Of a stretch of DNA of 64,000 nucleotides, positions 9,322 to 19,593 are shown in pieces. Numbering within the stretch: position 1 is the first letter of the stretch; each line of letters starts with the position of its first letter. Position numbers and translations under genes: made by a program. Source of the DNA: Prochlorococcus sp. scB245a_520K10 (GTDB lineage Bacteria; Cyanobacteriota; Cyanobacteriia; PCC-6307; Cyanobiaceae); NCBI GenBank assembly GCA_000634515.1, contig JFNU01000202.1:248001-312000 (forward strand), read 5' to 3'. Under the pieces are notes generated by a model. That model had not been told where the DNA came from and made no database searches. It saw nothing but the letters and a program-made list of their open reading frames with translations.

Positions 9322-10434
9322 ATGGATTTGCTAAAAAGTCCTCTTTATTCAAAATATGTTGAATCCAAGGCAAAATTAGTTGATTTTGCAGGTTGGAAAA
9401 TGCCTATATCATTTTCAGGATTAATTAAAGAGCATGAATCAGTTAGATCTTCAGCAGGATTATTTGATATTTCTCACATGGGTGTGATATCTGTTAAGGG
9501 AATCAATCCAAAGGATTATATTCAAAAGCTTTTTCCTACTAATTTATACTCCTTTTCTGAAGGTCAGGGGCTTTATACAGTAATGCTCAATGATAAAGGA
9601 GGAATAATAGATGACTTAATAATTTATGACCTTGGTATACAAGAAAATGACATATCAGAATTATTGTTAATAGTTAATGCAAGCAGATATGAAGAAGATT
9701 TTCAGTGGATAAAAAATAATTTAAATAAATATGAAATTTCGATAACAAACTTTAAAAAAGACAAAGTACTTTTAGCACTACAGGGAAAAAACTCGTTCGA
9801 TTTATTTGAAGAATGGATTGAATCTTCGATCTCACATATTCCTAACTTTGGATGCGAATATAAAATTTTTGAACATATTTCGCCTAAAGAAAAAATTTTC
9901 TTTTCAAAAACAGGCTATACAGGAGAAAATGGTCTAGAAATACTTTTATCTAAAAAAGCAGCAATTAATTTATGGGATTTCTCAATTTCCAAAAATGTTG
10001 CACCTTGTGGTTTAGGAGCTAGAGATACACTTAGACTTGAAGCAGGAATGCATCTTTATGGTCAAGACATAAATGAAGAGACTTCTCCATATGAAGCAGG
10101 GTTAGGCTGGCTAGTACATCTAGAAAATAATCACGAATTCTTTGGAAGAAGATTTCTTGAAGAGCAGTCAAGATTAGGTATTCAAAAAAAGTTAGTTGGT
10201 CTCTCTATAGAGGGTAAAGCAATAGGAAGAAAAGGTTGCGCAGTTCTTAAAGGTGAAGAAAATATTGGGAGTATCACAAGCGGCAGTTGGTCTCCAACTA
10301 AACAACAAGCTATAGCTTTTGCATACATCAATACTTCGCATGCCTTAATAAATAATGAAGTTCAAATATTAATAAGAGGCAAAAAATTCAAAGGGTTTAT
10401 AACAAAAAGAGCGTTTTATAAAAAAAATTATTAA
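9322..10434 (+). CDS. gcvT: Glycine cleavage system T protein (aminomethyltransferase)
   Basis: A 370-residue aminomethyltransferase that transfers the methylene carbon of glycine from lipoyl-H protein to tetrahydrofolate, releasing ammonia. Visible family segments are [13 protein letters not shown] near the N-terminus, the DISHMG motif, [13 protein letters not shown], the [14 protein letters not shown] region and the [17 protein letters not shown] block near residue 230. The length is standard. gcvP and gcvH are not in this window. It begins 50 bases after the agmatinase-like gene and precedes aspS, all on the plus strand; in a photosynthetic cell it serves photorespiratory glycine breakdown. 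Confidence 0.95.
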   Translation: MDLLKSPLYSKYVESKAKLVDFAGWKMPISFSGLIKEHESVRSSAGLFDISHMGVISVKGINPKDYIQKLFPTNLYSFSEGQGLYTVMLNDKGGIIDDLIIYDLGIQENDISELLLIVNASRYEEDFQWIKNNLNKYEISITNFKKDKVLLALQGKNSFDLFEEWIESSISHIPNFGCEYKIFEHISPKEKIFFSKTGYTGENGLEILLSKKAAINLWDFSISKNVAPCGLGARDTLRLEAGMHLYGQDINEETSPYEAGLGWLVHLENNHEFFGRRFLEEQSRLGIQKKLVGLSIEGKAIGRKGCAVLKGEENIGSITSGSWSPTKQQAIAFAYINTSHALINNEVQILIRGKKFKGFITKRAFYKKNY

Positions 10435-10489
10435 CTAAATTTACCCTTAAAGAATTATTATAAGTTATTGATAAATAAATCATACTTAG

Positions 10490-12286
10490 ATGAGAAACAA
10501 AATTTGCAAAGAACTCAATAATGCAGATATTGGTAAATTAGTTAATTTATGCGGATGGGTAGATAGAAGAAGAGATCATGGTGGTGTAATTTTTATTGAT
10601 TTAAGAGACCATAGTGGATTCCTACAAATAACAATTAACCCCGATGATGGTGCAGATCTATTTAAACAGGCAGAAACTCTTAGAAATGAGACAGTAATAA
10701 TGGTTAGCGGAATTATTAATGAAAGGCCAAAAGATTCCATAAATACAAATTTAAGTACTGGAGAGTTAGAGCTTAAGGTTAAAGATTTGCAAATTCTCAA
10801 CCATATTAAAAAAAACTTACCTTTTCCAGTGTCTATACATGATTATGAAAATACAAAAGAGGAACTCAGATTAAAATATAGATACCTTGATTTAAGAAGG
10901 GGAAAATTACTAGAAAATTTAAAAACAAGACATAAGATTATTAAAGTTGCTAGAGAATTTCTTGATAATTTTGGATTTACAGAAGTAGAAACCCCATTAC
11001 TTACAAAGTCAACTCCAGAAGGCGCTCGCGATTTTCTTGTTCCTGCACGTCTTTCAAATGGAGAATTTTTTGCTTTACCTCAATCCCCACAACTATTTAA
11101 ACAACTTTTAATGGTTGGAGGCCTGGATAAGTATTATCAAATCGCAAAATGTTTCCGTGATGAAGACTTAAGGGCAGATAGACAACCAGAGTTTACTCAA
11201 TTAGATATTGAGATGAGCTTTATTAGTGAAGAAGAAATAATTTCTTTTAATGAAAGTCTCATAAAAAAAATATGGAAAGAAGTGTTAAATATTAATTTTA
11301 ATAATGCTTTTCCAAGAATGTCATGGCAGGCAGCAATGGATAATTACGGCACTGATAGACCAGATACTAGATATCAAATGTTATTAAAAGATTTAGGAGG
11401 AGTATTAGGTGATATTGGATTTAATATTTTCACCAAGGCAATTAAATCTGGAGGTTATATAAAATCCATAACAGTCAAAGGAGGTAATTCAAGTATTAGC
11501 AACGTAAGAATTAAACCAGGAGGTGACATCTTCCAAGTAGCTCAAGATGCTGGAGCTGGTGGTTTGGCATTTATAAGAGTCAAAGGAGATGAGCTTGAGA
11601 CTATTGGGGCAATTAAAAATAATTTAAGTGAAGAGCATATAGCTGATATTTTAAAAATCACAGAAGCAAAAGATGGAGACTTAATCCTCTTAGGAGCTGG
11701 AGATAAACAAATTGTCAATCAGTCATTAGATAGGGTTAGACAATATATCGCAAAAGACTTAAATCTCATTGATAAAAGTAAATGGAATTTCTTATGGGTA
11801 ACTGACTTCCCGATGTTTGAGAGAAATGAAGAGGAAAATAGATATGAAGCTTTACATCATCCTTTTTGTTCTCCAAAAAATATAAAATCTAAAGATTCTG
11901 AAAACTTGAAAAAAGAAATTGAGAGCTCTACAGCAAATGCTTATGACTTAGTTCTCAATGGATTGGAATTAGGAGGTGGCTCTTTACGAATTCATGAAGG
12001 GAACTTACAAAGAGAGGTTCTGAAAACGGTAGGACTTACTGATAAAGAGATTGATGAAAAATTTGGATTTTTAATAGAAGCCTTAGAAATGGGTGCTCCT
12101 CCTCATGGTGGAATAGCGTTTGGATTGGATCGTATTACCATGCTGATCATTGGTGCAGATTCAATCAGAGAAACCATTGCTTTTCCAAAAAATCAACAAG
12201 CAAAATGTCTTCTCACAAATGCACCTTCAAATGTCTCTAAATCACAATTAAAAGAATTAGATATTGAAATAACAATTGATGAATAA
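10490..12286 (+). CDS. aspS: Aspartyl-tRNA synthetase
   Basis: A 598-residue bacterial-type class II AspRS. The N-terminal OB-fold anticodon-binding domain includes [19 protein letters not shown]. The motif 2 region [18 protein letters not shown] and the motif 3 region [13 protein letters not shown] are clear. Between them lies the GAD insertion domain typical of bacterial AspRS. Length is normal for the family. Whether it is discriminating, or also charges tRNA-Asn as in organisms relying on the GatCAB amidotransferase, cannot be judged here. The ATG start follows an AT-rich 55-base gap after gcvT. Confidence 0.96.
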   Translation: MRNKICKELNNADIGKLVNLCGWVDRRRDHGGVIFIDLRDHSGFLQITINPDDGADLFKQAETLRNETVIMVSGIINERPKDSINTNLSTGELELKVKDLQILNHIKKNLPFPVSIHDYENTKEELRLKYRYLDLRRGKLLENLKTRHKIIKVAREFLDNFGFTEVETPLLTKSTPEGARDFLVPARLSNGEFFALPQSPQLFKQLLMVGGLDKYYQIAKCFRDEDLRADRQPEFTQLDIEMSFISEEEIISFNESLIKKIWKEVLNINFNNAFPRMSWQAAMDNYGTDRPDTRYQMLLKDLGGVLGDIGFNIFTKAIKSGGYIKSITVKGGNSSISNVRIKPGGDIFQVAQDAGAGGLAFIRVKGDELETIGAIKNNLSEEHIADILKITEAKDGDLILLGAGDKQIVNQSLDRVRQYIAKDLNLIDKSKWNFLWVTDFPMFERNEEENRYEALHHPFCSPKNIKSKDSENLKKEIESSTANAYDLVLNGLELGGGSLRIHEGNLQREVLKTVGLTDKEIDEKFGFLIEALEMGAPPHGGIAFGLDRITMLIIGADSIRETIAFPKNQQAKCLLTNAPSNVSKSQLKELDIEITIDE

Positions 12287-12331
12287 GAATATATATGGAT
12301 GTTCTAAAAGTTTTTTGTTTAAATAAAATAT

Positions 12332-12338
12332 AAGGAGG
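12332..12338 (+). promoter_or_regulatory. Strong Shine-Dalgarno-like AAGGAGG displaced upstream of pyrG
   Basis: A perfect AAGGAGG lies 23 bases upstream of the pyrG ATG, too far for direct use. Two bases after it comes GTG-CTT-AAT-TAA, a three-codon frame that stops at once. The stretch between it and the ATG is AT-rich, with no second ribosome-binding site. It may bind ribosomes as a standby site or be a leader element of pyrG; chance is also possible. Confidence 0.3.
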
Positions 12339-12361
12339 CTGTGCTTAATTAAAAATATTTA

Positions 12362-13972
12362 ATGTCAAAATTTGTTTTTGTCACCGGAGGAGTAGTTTCT
12401 AGCATTGGTAAAGGAATTGTAGCTGCAAGCTTAGGAAGATTATTAAAGTCTAGAGGATATAGTGTTTCAATATTAAAACTAGATCCATATCTAAATGTTG
12501 ATCCAGGAACAATGAGCCCTTTCCAACATGGAGAAGTATTTGTAACCGAAGATGGGGCTGAAACTGATCTAGATTTAGGTCACTATGAAAGATTTACTGA
12601 TACTGCAATGACTAGGTTAAATAGTGTGACTACGGGATCTATCTATCAAGCAGTTATCAATAAAGAAAGAAGAGGTAGTTATGACGGTGGAACTGTGCAA
12701 GTAATACCTCACATAACGGGAGAAATAAGAGAAAGAATTCATAGAGTCGCCGCCAACAGTAATGCAGATATTATTATTACTGAAATTGGTGGAACAGTTG
12801 GTGATATTGAATCTCTACCTTTTTTAGAGGCAATAAGAGAATTCAAAAATGATGTCAATAGGAACGATGTTGCATACATACACGTAACATTACTTCCTTA
12901 CATAAAAACCTCTGGCGAAATAAAAACTAAACCAACACAACATTCAGTTAAAGAATTAAGATCAATTGGAATTCAGCCAGATTTACTTGTATGTCGAAGT
13001 GATAAATCTATCAATGAAGCTCTTAAAAAGAAGCTTAGTGGTTTTTGCGGTGTCAGTATCAACTCTGTAATTGAAGCTTTAGACGCAGACAGTATTTATT
13101 CTGTACCTCTTTCTTTAAAAAAAGAAGGTTTATGCAAAGAAACCCTGAAGTATTTAGACCTTGAAGATAAAAAATGTGATTTGAAAAATTGGGAGCAACT
13201 AATACACAACCTAAGAAATCCTGGAGCTCCAATCAAAGTTGCTTTAGTAGGTAAATACATTGAACTTGGAGATGCATATTTATCCGTTGTTGAAGCTCTA
13301 AGACATGCATGCATTGAACAAAAAGCTTTATTAGATTTACATTGGGTAAGTGCTGAAATGATAGAAAAAAATTCAGCAGAAACTTACTTAAATGCAGTTG
13401 ATGCAATTGTCGTACCCGGGGGATTTGGAAATAGAGGAGTCAATGGAAAAATTTCGGCAATAAAATTCGCAAGAGAAAATAAAATTCCCTTTTTAGGTTT
13501 GTGCCTTGGTATGCAATGTGCAGTTATAGAATGGGCAAGAAATGTAGCTAATCTTCCAGATGCATCTAGTTCAGAACTAGACCCAAATACTCCCAATCCA
13601 GTGATACATTTATTACCAGAACAGGAAGATGTAGTTGATTTAGGTGGCACAATGAGACTTGGGGTTTATCCATGTAGATTGACAAAAAATACAATTGGAA
13701 AAAACTTATATGATGAGGATGTTATTTATGAGAGACATCGACATAGATACGAATTTAATAATTACTACAAACAAAGTTTTTTAGATTCTGGATACAAAAT
13801 TAGTGGTACATCACCAGATGGAAGATTAGTTGAGTTAATTGAGTTAGAAAATCATCCATACTTCTTAGCATGTCAATATCATCCTGAGTTTTTATCACGA
13901 CCTGGCAAACCTCATCCTTTATTTAAAGGTTTAATAAAAGCCTCTCAAGATAAGTTCACTCAATCTAATTAA
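12362..13972 (+). CDS. pyrG: CTP synthase
   Basis: A 536-residue CTP synthase that aminates UTP with glutamine and ATP. The N-terminal synthetase domain starts with [14 protein letters not shown], a P-loop-like segment, and includes [11 protein letters not shown]. The C-terminal class I glutamine amidotransferase domain has the nucleophile loop LGLCLGMQC and the His-Glu pair of YHPEF near the end. Length is standard. It sits between aspS and queE on the plus strand. The 75-base leader has an unusually distant Shine-Dalgarno-like sequence, noted separately. Confidence 0.97.
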   Translation: MSKFVFVTGGVVSSIGKGIVAASLGRLLKSRGYSVSILKLDPYLNVDPGTMSPFQHGEVFVTEDGAETDLDLGHYERFTDTAMTRLNSVTTGSIYQAVINKERRGSYDGGTVQVIPHITGEIRERIHRVAANSNADIIITEIGGTVGDIESLPFLEAIREFKNDVNRNDVAYIHVTLLPYIKTSGEIKTKPTQHSVKELRSIGIQPDLLVCRSDKSINEALKKKLSGFCGVSINSVIEALDADSIYSVPLSLKKEGLCKETLKYLDLEDKKCDLKNWEQLIHNLRNPGAPIKVALVGKYIELGDAYLSVVEALRHACIEQKALLDLHWVSAEMIEKNSAETYLNAVDAIVVPGGFGNRGVNGKISAIKFARENKIPFLGLCLGMQCAVIEWARNVANLPDASSSELDPNTPNPVIHLLPEQEDVVDLGGTMRLGVYPCRLTKNTIGKNLYDEDVIYERHRHRYEFNNYYKQSFLDSGYKISGTSPDGRLVELIELENHPYFLACQYHPEFLSRPGKPHPLFKGLIKASQDKFTQSN

Positions 13973-13998
13973 TACTCTTTATTTTTTTGAATGAAGAA

Positions 13999-14670
13999 AT
14001 GACAAATTTTTTACCCTTAGTCGAACAATTTCATTCATTACAAGGTGAAGGTTATCACGCTGGAAAAAGTGCATTTTTTGTAAGATTAGCAGGATGTAAA
14101 GTTGGATGTTCGTGGTGCGATACCAAGAATTCATGGGATGATAAAAAACACCCTTCTATATCAATTGAAAAAATAATAGATCGCATAAAAATTGCCAGAG
14201 ACAAAGGTGCATCTTTTTGCGTTATTACAGGAGGAGAACCTTTACAACATAACTTGGATAATTTTTGCAAAGCCATAAAAAAAATTACGATGGGAGAAGA
14301 ACAAAACTCAATGAAGATTCATATTGAGACAAGTGGAGTTAATTCAATATCAGGAAGTTATGATTGGATTACTTTATCTCCTAAAAGACACTCACCTCCA
14401 AAAGATTATTTTTTAAAAAACTGTAATGAAATTAAAATAATCATAAATGAAGTAGAAGATATTGAATTTGCTATTCAAATAAAAAAAGAAACTTTAAAAC
14501 AATATCAACGCTCCAAAAGCGAAAATGGCCTAAAAAAAGAAGATAAAATTTTTTATTTGCAGCCAGCATGGAACAATGCAAATGGTTTTTCTCTTGCTAT
14601 TGATTTCGTAAAAAATAACCCCGATTGGAAATTGAGCCTTCAAACTCACAAATACTTAAAAATTAAATGA
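13999..14670 (+). CDS. queE: 7-carboxy-7-deazaguanine synthase (radical SAM)
   Basis: About 223 residues. QueE converts 6-carboxytetrahydropterin to 7-carboxy-7-deazaguanine in queuosine synthesis. The radical-SAM cluster motif CxxxCxxC is present as Cys33, Cys37 and Cys40 in AGCKVGCSWCDT, preceded by the family's FHSLQGEGYHAG. A GGEP segment and an ETSG segment complete the S-adenosylmethionine-binding features. A TTG at 13987 could extend it by four residues; I prefer the ATG at 13999. queC follows six bases later, making a clear pathway pair. Confidence 0.93.
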   Translation: MTNFLPLVEQFHSLQGEGYHAGKSAFFVRLAGCKVGCSWCDTKNSWDDKKHPSISIEKIIDRIKIARDKGASFCVITGGEPLQHNLDNFCKAIKKITMGEEQNSMKIHIETSGVNSISGSYDWITLSPKRHSPPKDYFLKNCNEIKIIINEVEDIEFAIQIKKETLKQYQRSKSENGLKKEDKIFYLQPAWNNANGFSLAIDFVKNNPDWKLSLQTHKYLKIK

Positions 14671-14676
14671 AATCAT

Positions 14677-15351
14677 ATGACTCTTAAAAATCAATCGATA
14701 GTAATTTTATTATCTGGAGGTTTAGATTCTTCTACAGTTACTGGTATCGCAAAAAAATCCGAAGCTAAAATTTTTGGCCTTTCATTTGACTACGGTCAAC
14801 GTCATAAAAAAGAATTAAATTCTGCATCAATAATTGCAAAACACTTTGATATCGAAGAATTTAAAGTAATTAAGCTTGACTTATCTTTGTGGGGAGGCTC
14901 GTCATTAACTGATACTCAAAAAAATATTCCGATAAAAGGAGTACAAACTAATAAAATTCCTAATACTTATGTTCCTGGGAGAAATACTATATTTATTTCC
15001 GTTGCACTAAGTTATGCAGAGGCAATAGATGCTGATTTTATAGGATTAGGAGTTAATGCACTGGATTATTCTGGTTATCCAGATTGCAGACCTGACTATA
15101 TTAAAAAATTTCAAGAATTAGCAGATTTAGCCAATAAAAGAGGAAGAGAAAATAACCCAATTAAACTTTGGACTCCTCTATTAGATTTGAATAAAGAAGA
15201 AATATTTCAATTAGCTTTCAATAATAATGTACCTTTGGAAAAAACATGGAGTTGTTATTCAGGCAATTTAAAACCATGCGGAAAGTGTGATAGTTGCAGA
15301 ATTAGAAATACAGCCTATAAAAAATGGCTCAATAACAAAAATAAAATATGA
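14677..15351 (+). CDS. queC: 7-cyano-7-deazaguanine synthase
   Basis: A 224-residue QueC that turns 7-carboxy-7-deazaguanine into preQ0 using ATP and ammonia. The PP-loop ATP-binding motif SGGLDSS lies at residues 13-19. The C-terminal zinc site has Cys193, Cys201, Cys204 and Cys207 (CGKCDSC). FSFDYGQRH-like and YVPGRN-like family segments are present as LSFDYGQRHKKEL and TYVPGRNTIF. It follows queE by six bases and overlaps pabB by four bases (ATGA). queG, the final step of queuosine formation, is encoded elsewhere in this window at 56,411-57,382. Confidence 0.96.
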   Translation: MTLKNQSIVILLSGGLDSSTVTGIAKKSEAKIFGLSFDYGQRHKKELNSASIIAKHFDIEEFKVIKLDLSLWGGSSLTDTQKNIPIKGVQTNKIPNTYVPGRNTIFISVALSYAEAIDADFIGLGVNALDYSGYPDCRPDYIKKFQELADLANKRGRENNPIKLWTPLLDLNKEEIFQLAFNNNVPLEKTWSCYSGNLKPCGKCDSCRIRNTAYKKWLNNKNKI

Positions 15352-16667
15352 AGGTTGAAAAAATAGCTTTAGATCAATGGATCGAACCAGCATTAATTAC
15401 GTATCATCTAGCAAAACAATTTGGAGATGAAGGATTAGCTTGGCTAGATAGTGATGGCAAAGAAAATGGTGAATGGTCATTTATAGGAATAAAACCTAAA
15501 AAAATCATCCAATCAAGAGATATAAACAACTTAGATAAAAATAATAATCCATTTAATCATTTAAAAGATATTAGTGAAGGATTTTGGATTGGATGGTTAA
15601 GTTATGAAGCTGGAGTATACATAGAACCAAAAAACCCATGGAGACAATCTGATATAGCAACTTTATGGATTGCATCATATGATCCAATCATTAAATGTAA
15701 TCTAATAAAAAATGAAATAATTATCGAAGGCACAAACTCAGATGAACTTATGAATTATAAAAATATAATCAACAATATAAAAAATATTAAAGAAGAAAAT
15801 ATTATTAAAACTAATTTGAATTTTGATTTTTCAAAAATTAATTTGGAGGAAATGACTGAAAAATTTCAGAAAAATATTTTAAAATTGAAAAAATTAATTT
15901 CTCTAGGGGATTTATTTCAAGCAAATCTAACAACTAAATGCGAAATTGAATCTTATAAAAACTATAGTCCTCTAGATATTTATTTAAAAATAAGAATGAA
16001 ATTAAGAGCTCCCTTTGGAGGAATAATAGTAAATAATAATGATAATCATAAAGAGGCGGTATTATCTACCTCGCCAGAAAGGTTTATAAAAATAGATAAT
16101 AAAAATTTTGTAGAATCAAGACCTATCAAAGGAACTAGATCTAGAGATAAAGATTTAAATCAGGACGCGCTTAATGCTATCGATTTAATAACGAACGAAA
16201 AAGATAGAGCCGAAAATATCATGATCGTTGACCTAATAAGAAATGATTTAAGTAAAGTTTGCGAAACAGGAAGCATTATGGTTCCAGAAATATTAAAACT
16301 TGAAAGTTTCTTAAAAGTTCATCATCTAACTTCAGTAATCAGAGGCAAATTAGAAAAAGACAAGAACTGGGTTGATTTGCTAAAATCTTCCTGGCCAGGG
16401 GGTTCTATTACAGGAGCACCAAAATTAAGATCATGCCAGAGACTTTTTGAATTAGAAGAATACGAACGCGGACCTTACTGTGGATCATTTATAAAGCTTG
16501 ATTGGAATGGAGAGTTTGACAGCAATATACTAATCCGATCATATTTAATCAAACATAAAAAAATCAAGATATACGCTGGGTGCGGAATTGTTATTGACTC
16601 TAATCCTGAAGAGGAAACTAATGAACTTAAGTGGAAACTTTTACCATTAATTGATGCATTAAAATGA
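15348..16667 (+). CDS. pabB: Aminodeoxychorismate/anthranilate synthase component I
   Basis: A 439-residue chorismate-utilising enzyme. The C-terminal catalytic region has SRPIKGTRSR, DRAENIMIVDLIRND and the WPGGSITGAPK motif typical of PabB/TrpE, and the N-terminal barrel is shorter than in many TrpE. Placement directly before a class IV aminotransferase (PabC-like), overlapping it by four bases, argues for 4-aminobenzoate (folate) rather than tryptophan synthesis. The glutaminase partner PabA is not in the window. TrpE is the main alternative identity. Confidence 0.88.
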   Translation: MKVEKIALDQWIEPALITYHLAKQFGDEGLAWLDSDGKENGEWSFIGIKPKKIIQSRDINNLDKNNNPFNHLKDISEGFWIGWLSYEAGVYIEPKNPWRQSDIATLWIASYDPIIKCNLIKNEIIIEGTNSDELMNYKNIINNIKNIKEENIIKTNLNFDFSKINLEEMTEKFQKNILKLKKLISLGDLFQANLTTKCEIESYKNYSPLDIYLKIRMKLRAPFGGIIVNNNDNHKEAVLSTSPERFIKIDNKNFVESRPIKGTRSRDKDLNQDALNAIDLITNEKDRAENIMIVDLIRNDLSKVCETGSIMVPEILKLESFLKVHHLTSVIRGKLEKDKNWVDLLKSSWPGGSITGAPKLRSCQRLFELEEYERGPYCGSFIKLDWNGEFDSNILIRSYLIKHKKIKIYAGCGIVIDSNPEEETNELKWKLLPLIDALK

Positions 16668-17491
16668 GAGAAACAATAGGTTGGTACAAAGATCAATGGT
16701 TAGATATTGATAAAATATTAATCTCGGCGAATAATAGAGGTTTAAAATTTGGAGATGGAATATTTGAAACCATTTTAATAAAGAAAAACAAACCTATTCT
16801 TTTTGATGAACATCTAAAAAGGTTAGAAAAAAGTAGCAAACTTTTAGATATTAATCTAAAAATAAATGAATTAACTCTGAAAAAACTTATTAATGATGGA
16901 ATTAAAAATTTATCGCTTAAGAATGATCAATTTGCTTCAGTAAGAATAAACTATAGTCGAGGAACTAATGAAGGTCGAACACTAACAATTGATAGCACTT
17001 TAGAAACAAAAGATTTAGATAATTTATGGCTTGAGTTCTATAGAATAAAACCAAATTTTAATCCGATAAGCGTTTTTATTAGTCAAACGGAAAAAAGAAA
17101 TGAATTCAGTCTTATAAGTAAATGCAAAACATTTTCATATAATCAGGCAATACAAGTTTTGACAGAGGCTAAAAAAAAATCATTTGATGATTCTCTCGTG
17201 TTGAATACGTCAGGTGAACTTTGTTGTGGCAGTTCATTTAATCTTCTCATTAAAAGAAATAATCAATGGATAACACCTAGAAAAGAGAGCGGCTGTTTAG
17301 AGGGGATTATGATTACTAAAGCTTTAAAATTAAAAATTGTAAAAGAAGAATTAATATCTCCAGAATTTCAAAATGATGACATAATAGTTGCAATTAATAG
17401 CTTATCTTGCAGACAAATTAATCAAGTTAATGATTTAAAGCTTAAACCTAAATTCGATCCAATTTACTTTTGGGATTTATTATATAATTGA
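16664..17491 (+). CDS. pabC: Class IV aminotransferase, probable aminodeoxychorismate lyase
   Basis: A 275-residue fold-type IV pyridoxal-phosphate enzyme. The N-terminal region GLKFGDGIFETILIKKNKP and the later SKCKTFSYNQAIQ, with the candidate PLP lysine, match the branched-chain aminotransferase/PabC family; a LCCGSSFNLL loop and a GCLEGIM segment also fit. It starts inside the last codon of pabB (ATGA overlap), which supports the folate role: removing pyruvate from aminodeoxychorismate to give 4-aminobenzoate. The 3' end overlaps the converging cobA by 28 bases. A D-amino-acid or branched-chain aminotransferase activity cannot be excluded. Confidence 0.8.
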   Translation: MRETIGWYKDQWLDIDKILISANNRGLKFGDGIFETILIKKNKPILFDEHLKRLEKSSKLLDINLKINELTLKKLINDGIKNLSLKNDQFASVRINYSRGTNEGRTLTIDSTLETKDLDNLWLEFYRIKPNFNPISVFISQTEKRNEFSLISKCKTFSYNQAIQVLTEAKKKSFDDSLVLNTSGELCCGSSFNLLIKRNNQWITPRKESGCLEGIMITKALKLKIVKEELISPEFQNDDIIVAINSLSCRQINQVNDLKLKPKFDPIYFWDLLYN

Positions 17492-18279
17492 ACTTTATTG
17501 ATATCTGGTAAATAGACATCAGATACTTTAGTTATATTGTTATTGACCTTAAATTCAACAATTTTTCCAATAATGATAATTGATGGAGCTGAAAATTCTT
17601 TATCTTTGATTTTATCTGCGAGATTATCTAATTTCTCTATAAAACATTTTTGATTTTTCAAAGAAGCCTCTTGAATTACAGCACATTTTGTATCCTTACA
17701 TAAACCACCTAAAATTAATTCTTCAATAATAAATTCAATATTTTTTATACCCATAAAAATAACTAAACTATCTGAAGATTTGGCTAAATCTCTCCAATTC
17801 ACGCTCTTTTTTTCCTTATCTACATGCTCATGTCCAGTGACGAAAGTTACAGAACTAGCAGCATCTCTATGGGTCAGTGGAATACCAAAATATGTGGGAG
17901 CAGCTATCCCAGAAGTAATACCAGGTACTATTTCAACTGAAATTCCATTTTTTTCTAAAATTGATACCTCTTCACCGCCCCTAGAAAAAACGAATGGATC
18001 TCCCCCTTTAAGCCTTACAACATTTTTACCTTCTTTTGCTAATTTAAGAATAAGAGCATTAGTTTCAGCCTGAGGTACAGAACACTTGCCAGCTCTTTTG
18101 CCTACATGATAAATTTCTGTATTTTTTCCTGCCTCTTTAATTATTTCATCTGGAATTAATGCATCATGAACTAATGCATCACAATTTTTTATTAAACGTA
18201 CAGCTTTAAGAGTTAAAAGCTCAGGGTCACCAGGACCTGCTCCAACTAAATAAACAATACCAAACACATTAATCTCCAT
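17464..18279 (-). CDS. cobA: Uroporphyrinogen-III C-methyltransferase
   Basis: A 271-residue SUMT that methylates uroporphyrinogen III twice to precorrin-2, the branch point to siroheme and cobalamin. Family motifs are the N-terminal VYLVGAGPGDPELLTLKA, the S-adenosylmethionine-site RLKGGDPFVFSRGGEE, and IPLTHRDAASSVTFVTGH. A TTG at 18285 could add two residues; I chose the ATG at 18279. It converges on pabC with a 28-base overlap and is divergent from the MFS gene, with only 30 bases between the starts, so the two promoters must overlap. No CysG-type oxidase/chelatase domain is fused. Confidence 0.94.
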   Translation of the reverse strand: MEINVFGIVYLVGAGPGDPELLTLKAVRLIKNCDALVHDALIPDEIIKEAGKNTEIYHVGKRAGKCSVPQAETNALILKLAKEGKNVVRLKGGDPFVFSRGGEEVSILEKNGISVEIVPGITSGIAAPTYFGIPLTHRDAASSVTFVTGHEHVDKEKKSVNWRDLAKSSDSLVIFMGIKNIEFIIEELILGGLCKDTKCAVIQEASLKNQKCFIEKLDNLADKIKDKEFSAPSIIIIGKIVEFKVNNNITKVSDVYLPDINKVQLYNKSQK

Positions 18280-18309
18280 TAACAAGTATGGTAGTAGAAG
18301 TTAAACGCA

Positions 18310-19593
18310 ATGAAGGTAAATATTGTGAAAGACAGTTTATTGAAACCAAATAAAAAATTTACTCTCCTTAGTGCTTTTGTAACTCTTCTAAATGATCGAT
18401 TAAGTGAAAGTATACTTTTGCCCATTTTACCTTCTTTTGTTTTACTGTTTGACTCTAAAGCTAGTACATATGGTTTATTATCATGTACATATCAACTAGC
18501 TCAATTTACAGCTTCACCTTTTATTGGACTTTTGAGTGATAGATACGGCAGAAGGCCTGTTACTCTTTTTTGTATTACAGGCTCAATAATTGGAATATCA
18601 ATATTATCTTTTACTGTTCTTTTTAATTGGTCAAATTCAATAGCTACTATCCCATTATTTTTATTATTCTTAGCGAGGCTAATTGACGGCTTAAGTGGGG
18701 GGACTGCAGCCACAGCAACAACGATTCTTGCAGACATTTCAAGTCCTGAAAAAAGAGCAAAAACATTTGGACTGATTGGTGTAGCTTTTGGTTTAAGTTT
18801 TTTCTTAGGAAATATTTTCGTTGTAATTTTCGCAAAAAATACAAATAATAATTTTATTATCCCAGTTTTGATAGCCTCACTCATTCCAATAATCAACTTT
18901 CTATTAGTATTCTTTTACTTACCAGAAACCAAGCCTAAAAATGACTCAAATAAATCAAAAGCTATCTTAAGAAACCCTTTAAAAGAGTTATTTACAGTTT
19001 TCAAAGAAGAAAAGATTAAAAAATTATCATTAGCTTTTTTTATTTACTTTATTGCTTTTACTGGATTGACCAATATTCTTATATTTTTCCTTCAAGAATC
19101 TTTAAACTGGACGACCAAAGCATCAAGTGGAACTCTTGTTGTAGTAGGAATTATTGCCATTATTGTTCAGGGAGGACTTATTGGGCCTCTAGTAAAGAAA
19201 TTTGGCGAAATGAGATTAACACTAATAGGATCAGGATTCATTCTTGTAGCATGTTCACTTTTAATAACTTCTCCAAAGGAGAATGCGACAATCAATATTT
19301 ATTCAGCTGTTTCATTTTTAGCAATTGGAGCAGGGTTAATTACGCCAACTTTAAGAGCACTAATATCAAAGAAATTAGACGTTAATAAACAAGGATCGAT
19401 TCTAAGCAACCTTCAGGGTCTACAGAGTCTTGGAGGCGTTTTAGGAATAGCAATGGCTGGAAGAGTTTATGATAGCTTCGGTCCTAAGTCACCCTTTATT
19501 GCTGGTTCCATTATCTTAATATTCATGATATATCTTATTGCAGAGGGGAAAAATAATAAATCTATTTATGATCAAAAAACAAATTTATTTTAA
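18310..19593 (+). CDS. Major facilitator superfamily transporter (drug-exporter-like)
   Basis: A 427-residue polytopic membrane protein. The MFS signature between the second and third helices is GLLSDRYGRRPV, and a second conserved segment, RLIDGLSGGTAATATTILADI, resembles TetA/Bcr-type exporters. About 12 hydrophobic segments are visible, with a hydrophilic loop near the middle (residues about 205-235). The substrate is unknown; an exporter of a small metabolite or drug is likeliest. Its TAA overlaps the ppk ATG by one base (TAATG), so the two are probably co-translated. Confidence 0.85.
   Translation: MKVNIVKDSLLKPNKKFTLLSAFVTLLNDRLSESILLPILPSFVLLFDSKASTYGLLSCTYQLAQFTASPFIGLLSDRYGRRPVTLFCITGSIIGISILSFTVLFNWSNSIATIPLFLLFLARLIDGLSGGTAATATTILADISSPEKRAKTFGLIGVAFGLSFFLGNIFVVIFAKNTNNNFIIPVLIASLIPIINFLLVFFYLPETKPKNDSNKSKAILRNPLKELFTVFKEEKIKKLSLAFFIYFIAFTGLTNILIFFLQESLNWTTKASSGTLVVVGIIAIIVQGGLIGPLVKKFGEMRLTLIGSGFILVACSLLITSPKENATINIYSAVSFLAIGAGLITPTLRALISKKLDVNKQGSILSNLQGLQSLGGVLGIAMAGRVYDSFGPKSPFIAGSIILIFMIYLIAEGKNNKSIYDQKTNLF

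Noticed and set aside
12341..12352. Three-codon frame GTG-CTT-AAT-TAA ahead of pyrG.
   Set aside because: Too short to call as a gene; kept only as a note on the leader.
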